From Nitrospira sp. (GTDB lineage: Bacteria; Nitrospirota; Nitrospiria; Nitrospirales; Nitrospiraceae), in assembly GCA_024331045.1 (NCBI GenBank), contig JANDJC010000007.1, positions 1 to 64,000 of the forward strand: a DNA stretch of 64,000 nucleotides, read 5' to 3'. The translations under genes were made by a program, and so were the position numbers. Positions 60,445 to 64,000 of the stretch are shown piece by piece; positions within the stretch are counted from its first letter, which is position 1, and each line of letters opens with the position of its first letter. A model generated the notes under the pieces. The model saw only the letters and a list, made by a program, of their open reading frames with translations. It had not been told where the DNA came from and made no database searches.

Positions 60445-61166
60445 CGGGGAAGCGTGCCTTGGTGACCGGAGCCAGCGGGGTGATCGGCGCCGCCATCGCC
60501 GAACGGCTGGCCGCCGACGGCCATACCGTTATTGTGCATGGCTATCGAAACCGCGAGACGGCTGAGGAGCTGGCGTGCAGGATTCGTCAAAGGGGACGAT
60601 CAGCCACGAGTGTTTGCTTTGACGTCACCGATGCCCAGCAGACAAGCGATGCCCTAGCCGCCCTGTTGCGAGAGGGGCCAATTCAGATCGTCGTCAACAA
60701 CGCTGGTTTGCACGATGACGCACCCATGGCCGGTATGACCAGCGATCAATGGAAGAAGGTGATCGATCTCTCGCTGCACGGATTTTTCAACGTGACGCAG
60801 CCGTTGCTGCTGCCGATGATCGGCGCACGATGGGGGCGGATCATTTCGATTTCGTCCGTGGCGGCCGTGCTCGGAAACCGGGGCCAGACCAACTATGCGG
60901 CGGCCAAGGCTGGTTTGCATGGGGCGAGCAAATCGCTAGCACGGGAGGTGGCGTCGCGGGGGATCACCGTGAATGTCGTGGCGCCGGGGCTGATCGAGTC
61001 TCCTTCAGTCCAGGCAGTGTTCTCACAGGAACAGATTGAGACCCTAGTGCCCATGAAACGGGTAGGACGGCCGGAAGAGGTTGCCGCGCTGGTTTCTTTT
61101 TTGATCTCGGAGCAGGCTGGATACATTACCGGCCAGGTCATCGGCATCAATGGTGGCATGGTGTAG
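60441..61166 (+). CDS. 3-oxoacyl-ACP reductase, FabG type (cluster)
   Basis: A 241-residue short-chain dehydrogenase: TGASGVIGAAIAERLAADG cofactor motif at residues ~9-16, NNAGLHDD, catalytic Ser-Tyr-Lys around SISSVAAVLGNRGQTNYAAAKAG, and a C-terminal GYITGQVIGINGGMV. It is a second fabG, distinct from the housekeeping copy at 6878. It would reduce the beta-keto group in each polyene extension (ApeQ role). Confidence 0.9.
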   Translation: MTGKRALVTGASGVIGAAIAERLAADGHTVIVHGYRNRETAEELACRIRQRGRSATSVCFDVTDAQQTSDALAALLREGPIQIVVNNAGLHDDAPMAGMTSDQWKKVIDLSLHGFFNVTQPLLLPMIGARWGRIISISSVAAVLGNRGQTNYAAAKAGLHGASKSLAREVASRGITVNVVAPGLIESPSVQAVFSQEQIETLVPMKRVGRPEEVAALVSFLISEQAGYITGQVIGINGGMV

Positions 61167-61209
61167 CACGGTATCGGGAGAGGCGGGATTTTATCGCGAG
61201 CGCTAAACG

Positions 61210-62049
61210 ATGAGCATCGGCGGACAACCGATCACCGAGAGCTGTGAGTGTTTGAGCGGAAAGGCCGTGCCTGCCACCTGGAGGGCGGGAAATTGGTTGC
61301 AGACGGAGCAAACGGCATCGTCCTATTGGGTGGTCATTCCTGCCTGTAACGAGGCGGCGACCGTTCGCGAGGTGGCCGCGCGTGCGAGACGGTACTGCCC
61401 GAACGTGATCGTCGTGGATGACGCCTCATCCGATGGGACCGAGCGGGTCTTGGAGGGATTGGACGTGACGGTGTTGCGGAACAAGGTGAATTGTGGGAAG
61501 GCTGGCAGTCTCGCACGAGGCTTCGAGTATGCACTGTCCAAGGGCGCGGTGGGAGTGGTGACGCTGGATGCGGATGGTCAACATGCTCCAGAGGACATTC
61601 CTCGGTTTTTTGAGCAAGCCCGGCGGGAGCCGAATGTCCTGCTGATTGGCGCCCGCCGCCGCGATCAGCGACGTGCCCGCTTCTGGCGCTATGCAGCCAA
61701 TTGTTGTGCCGACTTTTGGATCGGCATAGCGGCGGGACTCTCGATAGAGGACAGTCAGTCGGGATATCGCCTCTATCCCTCTACACTGCTCGCGTCGGTA
61801 AACATTCCACACGGGAGGAGCAGGAGTTTTGTCTATGAGAGCGAGATCCTGATCGAGGCTGCCAGGCAGGGGACGGTGATCAGAACCATTGGCGTGAGTG
61901 TCGGTTTTCGAGGAGGGGCGAGCCCCAGTCACTTTCGACCGTTGCTCGATGGGCTGCGAATTGCCGGGATGGTGACCCGCAAGCTCATCGGCCTCAGCTT
62001 ATCTTCTCTGGGATTGTCCCCCTTAATTCAGCGGGGAGGCATGCGCTGA
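61210..62049 (+). CDS. GT2-family glycosyltransferase (cluster)
   Basis: A 279-residue GT-A-fold glycosyltransferase after a ~38-residue N-terminal extension. Motifs: WVVIPACNEAATVREVA, VIVVDDASSDGTERVL, LRNKVNCGKAGSLARGFEYAL, and the metal-binding VVTLDADGQHAPEDIP, then DSQSGYRLYP (acceptor/catalytic region of dolichyl-phosphate-mannose-synthase-like enzymes). Two hydrophobic patches near the C-terminus suggest membrane association. In aryl polyene clusters a GT2 domain is often fused to the LpxL-type acyltransferase (ApeJ); here the two are separate genes. It ends the forward operon. Confidence 0.87.
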   Translation: MSIGGQPITESCECLSGKAVPATWRAGNWLQTEQTASSYWVVIPACNEAATVREVAARARRYCPNVIVVDDASSDGTERVLEGLDVTVLRNKVNCGKAGSLARGFEYALSKGAVGVVTLDADGQHAPEDIPRFFEQARREPNVLLIGARRRDQRRARFWRYAANCCADFWIGIAAGLSIEDSQSGYRLYPSTLLASVNIPHGRSRSFVYESEILIEAARQGTVIRTIGVSVGFRGGASPSHFRPLLDGLRIAGMVTRKLIGLSLSSLGLSPLIQRGGMR

Positions 62050-62128
62050 GGGGCCCCTTGGAAGAAGCGATCGGACAATAGCTGCGTGGAGCAGAACGAG
62101 GCCACGGCGGCCGGCCAGGCAACGGTGA

Positions 62129-62353
62129 TCAGGCGCTCAGGCCAGAGAGGCGGCGTTTGATCGCGTTATCCAGATTCTCGATCCAGCTTCGGTAATTTTT
62201 GTGAATCGTTTGTGTTGCAGGGTCGTAGTTGAGATTCGTGCTGTCCTTGTAGAGGATGCTATAGGTTTTCGTGGGGTATGGAATTCCGATAACCGCGGTG
62301 TGGCTGCTTAGGTGAAGGGTACCGATAATTTGCCCCGACTTGACGACGGTCAT
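62129..62353 (-). CDS. C-terminal part of a split cluster lipoprotein
   Basis: A 74-residue frame starting at ATG 62353: MTVVKSGQIIGTLHLSSHTAVIGIPYPTKTYSILYKDSTNLNYDPATQTIHKNYRSWIENLD. I recognise this as the C-terminal half of a small exported lipoprotein family of one ORF (~130 residues). Its N-terminal half is the adjacent frame 62350-62532, which ends at a stop overlapping this ATG. Joining requires one extra base or a -1 shift at the six-C run 62357-62362 (G-run on the coding strand). By itself it has no export signal. Confidence 0.6.
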   Translation of the reverse strand: MTVVKSGQIIGTLHLSSHTAVIGIPYPTKTYSILYKDSTNLNYDPATQTIHKNYRSWIENLDNAIKRRLSGLSA

Positions 62354-62532
62354 AGTCCCCCCAGCCCAGAGTCGGCTTCCACGATAGCCTTGATGACCTG
62401 ATCCAAGGTCGCTTCCTTGCCAGTGGCGGTCGTGACGAGTGTGCCTTTTACGTTGTAGATCTCTCCTCCCCCACGGCAACCGGTTAGTCCAATCCCCACG
62501 AAACATAAGCACAGTACCAGCAGTTTCATCAT
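62350..62532 (-). CDS. N-terminal part of a split cluster lipoprotein
   Basis: A 60-residue frame with a lipoprotein signal (MMKLLVLCLCFVGIGLTGCRGGG, lipobox L-T-G-C) followed by GEIYNVKGTLVTTATGKEATLDQVIKAIVEADSGLGGL. This is the N-terminal half of a single-ORF lipoprotein family; the remainder is in the next frame (62129-62353). The stop follows a six-G run and overlaps the downstream ATG. The coding-strand site (G-GGG-GGA) resembles a -1 slippery sequence. Indel, programmed frameshift or coupled split genes are all possible. Confidence 0.65.
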   Translation of the reverse strand: MMKLLVLCLCFVGIGLTGCRGGGEIYNVKGTLVTTATGKEATLDQVIKAIVEADSGLGGL

Positions 62533-62543
62533 CTCTTCGATTG

Positions 62544-63488
62544 TCAGGTGGGACGCTGCCTTTCAACGGACCATGATGGAGCAGAGGTTCTGGGGTGTCG
62601 TGTCGTAGGCCAAGGGTCAGGGAGGACGGTGTCACGCAACGCGGCGGGAGAATACCCAACAGAAAAGACATAATCAATCAACCTGTCAACTAAGTCCAGA
62701 TTGGCCGGTCCCATCCCTCGTTGGTTCCATTTGGACATGTTCTTGGGAAATCGCTGGTCCGTGGCGGGGAGAAATTCGAACGGATGACAGTAGAAGACGA
62801 GATGGGGTGATTGTCGGGCGATCCAACGAATCATGGAGGTGAGGACGGCCAGCCCCAGTACTCGCAGGGCAGCCAGGTTGATGGGGAAGAGATAAGCCGA
62901 GGGGGGGATTTCCACGATTGGCCCATGGCCGGGCTGTCCCAGATGATGAGAGGAGGGGCGATAAGGTGCAAGGGGTGCCCAGAAGTAATCGGTGTAATGA
63001 ACGCGCCCGAATCCCATGTCAAATCGTCTGGCGGGGACGGAGGAGTCAAATTGATATCCCTCTTCGGCTAAGATCCTGACAGTGGTCTCGCCGATACGGA
63101 GGTTGGGTGCCCGAAAGCTGACCGGCCGCACACCGCAGGCTGCCTCGACCGCGCTGGTTGCAAGCCGGATCCATTCCCGTTGTTGTTCGTAAGTGGCGAG
63201 CCGGAAGTCTTCGTCTTCTTCTAAGCTGCCGTGGGCCCAACCATGGGTGCCCACTTCATGGCCGTGCCGATGACAATCCCGGACCAGGTCGGGACAGGAT
63301 TCGGCGAACCGTCCGGCGAAAAAAATTGTCCCTCGAAGTCGATGCTTCTGGCAAAGGACCAATAGCCGTTCGAGACCAGGTTGCGAGCCAGGTACCCAGT
63401 CACAGTCGATCGTAAATGAAAACCGTCGGGGGGGCATCGTGCTCCTTGCTCCGTCATTTTGATCAAGGAAAGGGAGGGCCCTCATCAT
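62544..63488 (-). CDS. Polysaccharide deacetylase (NodB family)
   Basis: A 314-residue NodB-type deacetylase. FTIDCDWVPGSQPGLERLL carries the Asp-Cys-Asp of motif 1 (T-x-D-x-D), HEVGTHGWAHGS the motif 2 His pair, and VSFRAPNLRIGETTVRIL motif 3. ATG 63488 overlaps the chorismatase stop by four bases; an internal ATG would give MPPRRFSF. It deacetylates an N-acetyl-sugar substrate (envelope polysaccharide or a sugar on the product); the exact target is unknown. Such an enzyme is not a standard aryl polyene gene. Confidence 0.82.
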   Translation of the reverse strand: MMRALPFLDQNDGARSTMPPRRFSFTIDCDWVPGSQPGLERLLVLCQKHRLRGTIFFAGRFAESCPDLVRDCHRHGHEVGTHGWAHGSLEEDEDFRLATYEQQREWIRLATSAVEAACGVRPVSFRAPNLRIGETTVRILAEEGYQFDSSVPARRFDMGFGRVHYTDYFWAPLAPYRPSSHHLGQPGHGPIVEIPPSAYLFPINLAALRVLGLAVLTSMIRWIARQSPHLVFYCHPFEFLPATDQRFPKNMSKWNQRGMGPANLDLVDRLIDYVFSVGYSPAALRDTVLPDPWPTTRHPRTSAPSWSVERQRPT

Positions 63489-64000
63489 GCGTGTGGTGCC
63501 TTCGCCACGAGCAGGCCTTCGATTTCCGTGAATAACTCACGGCGGCACAGATCGCCCTGCAGAAACACACAGTGCCGGACAGGCAGTGATGAATCATGGA
63601 ACGCGGCCTGAATGGCCGAGAAATGATCGGGATTCCGGATGTACACTTTGAAAAGGGCGTGGTTGGTTTGAGCCAACAGATTGGCGCCGCAAGCCGAGCT
63701 GGCTCGTTCGAGAACGGCCGTGACGTTGCGAATCGATTCGTGTGTTTGATCGACAGGGGCGCCGATGTGTTGGCTGGCGTGTCCAACCACGCTGGCTGTG
63801 CCGGCGATAAAGAGAGTAGTGCCTTGGGGAAATCGGCACAAAGTCGCCCGCGCGAATGAAGGGCTGCGGGGTCCGTAGGCCGGGGGATATTCGTAGGCAT
63901 TCAGTTGTCGTGGGTTGTCAAGATGTGTCGGCGGTCTGGTGCTTGCCAGAAACATGATCTGAAGGGGTCCATAGGGAGTGCCCACGGCCGTGGCAGCCGG
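63485..64000 (-). CDS. Chorismatase (FkbO/Hyg5/XanB2 family), 3' part
   Basis: The reading frame is open to the right edge, so the start lies outside the window; about 171 C-terminal residues are present. AVGTPYGPLQIMF and, after ~30 residues, FPQGTTLFIAGTASVVGHASQHIGAPVDQTHESIRNVTAVLERA match the chorismatase FkbO/Hyg5 family (a RidA-like fold), as does the end FTEIEGLLVAKAP. XanB2-type enzymes cleave chorismate to 3- and 4-hydroxybenzoate, the starters for xanthomonadin. It heads the reverse operon, coupled to the deacetylase. Confidence 0.82.
   Translation of the reverse strand, partial: PAATAVGTPYGPLQIMFLASTRPPTHLDNPRQLNAYEYPPAYGPRSPSFARATLCRFPQGTTLFIAGTASVVGHASQHIGAPVDQTHESIRNVTAVLERASSACGANLLAQTNHALFKVYIRNPDHFSAIQAAFHDSSLPVRHCVFLQGDLCRRELFTEIEGLLVAKAPHA

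Noticed and set aside
51413-62049. Cluster as a second housekeeping fatty-acid operon
   Set aside because: It has its own ligase, KS/CLF pair, exporter and LolA-like carrier and lacks fabH/fabD, so it is specialised rather than a duplicate FAS-II operon.

Overview
The window looks like a chromosome segment of a chemolithoautotrophic Nitrospira-type bacterium (phylum Nitrospirota). GC content is high and genes are tightly packed. ATP-citrate lyase (aclB-aclA), a five-subunit 2-oxoacid:ferredoxin oxidoreductase, aconitase, a fumarate reductase/succinate dehydrogenase pair and succinyl-CoA synthetase lie close together. This is the reductive TCA (rTCA) carbon-fixation set known from Nitrospira. 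The lineage is inferred from recognised protein families and gene content, not from a database search. I saw no rRNA, tRNA, CRISPR array or insertion sequence.

Layout. 0.4-1.3 kb holds a frameshifted nucleotidyltransferase remnant with its partner gene. 1.5-3.4 kb carries ribosomal and replication genes (rpsF, ssb, rpsR, a DUF177 gene, rpmF). This runs into the housekeeping fatty-acid/phospholipid operon plsX-fabH-fabD-fabG-acpP-fabF-rnc (3.7-9.9 kb), followed by a lipoprotein cyclophilin and a PilZ protein. 11.3-13.3 kb holds a reverse-strand pair (Cys/His-rich protein and secreted NHL propeller). 13.4-18.2 kb covers one-carbon and cofactor metabolism: folD, metF, panB, apaH, queF and an unusually short MetV-like zinc protein. 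18.7-22.9 kb is the oxidoreductase operon. 23-27.4 kb is a set of mixed single genes, including Rsm22-like and FkbM methyltransferases, small zinc-ribbon proteins, a dual-specificity phosphatase and mutM. 27.6-37.9 kb is the rest of the rTCA block. 38.4-48.7 kb holds envelope genes: an outer-membrane barrel, a PilZ protein, an orphan secretin, a 1397-residue TPR/acidic/transmembrane protein, an AIM24-family protein and an M48 protease. 48.8-51.3 kb is a DUF3015-DUF4105 pair.

The most interesting part is 51.4 kb to the right edge. It is a dedicated second type-II fatty-acid/polyketide gene set, with gene families and order resembling aryl polyene (APE/xanthomonadin) clusters. The forward operon runs methyltransferase, acyl carrier protein, AMP-dependent ligase, hot-dog dehydratase, LpxL-type acyltransferase, LolA-like carrier, MMPL exporter, ketosynthase, chain-length-factor-like ketosynthase, second dehydratase, ketoreductase, GT2 glycosyltransferase. 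A converging reverse operon encodes a chorismatase (XanB2/FkbO type, cut by the window edge), a polysaccharide deacetylase and a small lipoprotein split into two reading frames at a six-G run. The chorismatase would supply the hydroxybenzoate starter, the ligase/ACP/KS/KR/DH set would build the polyene, and the LolA/MMPL/acyltransferase/GT2 set would lipidate and export it to the outer membrane. If confirmed, this is an aryl-polyene-like pigment or antioxidant system in a carbon-fixing Nitrospira-type organism.
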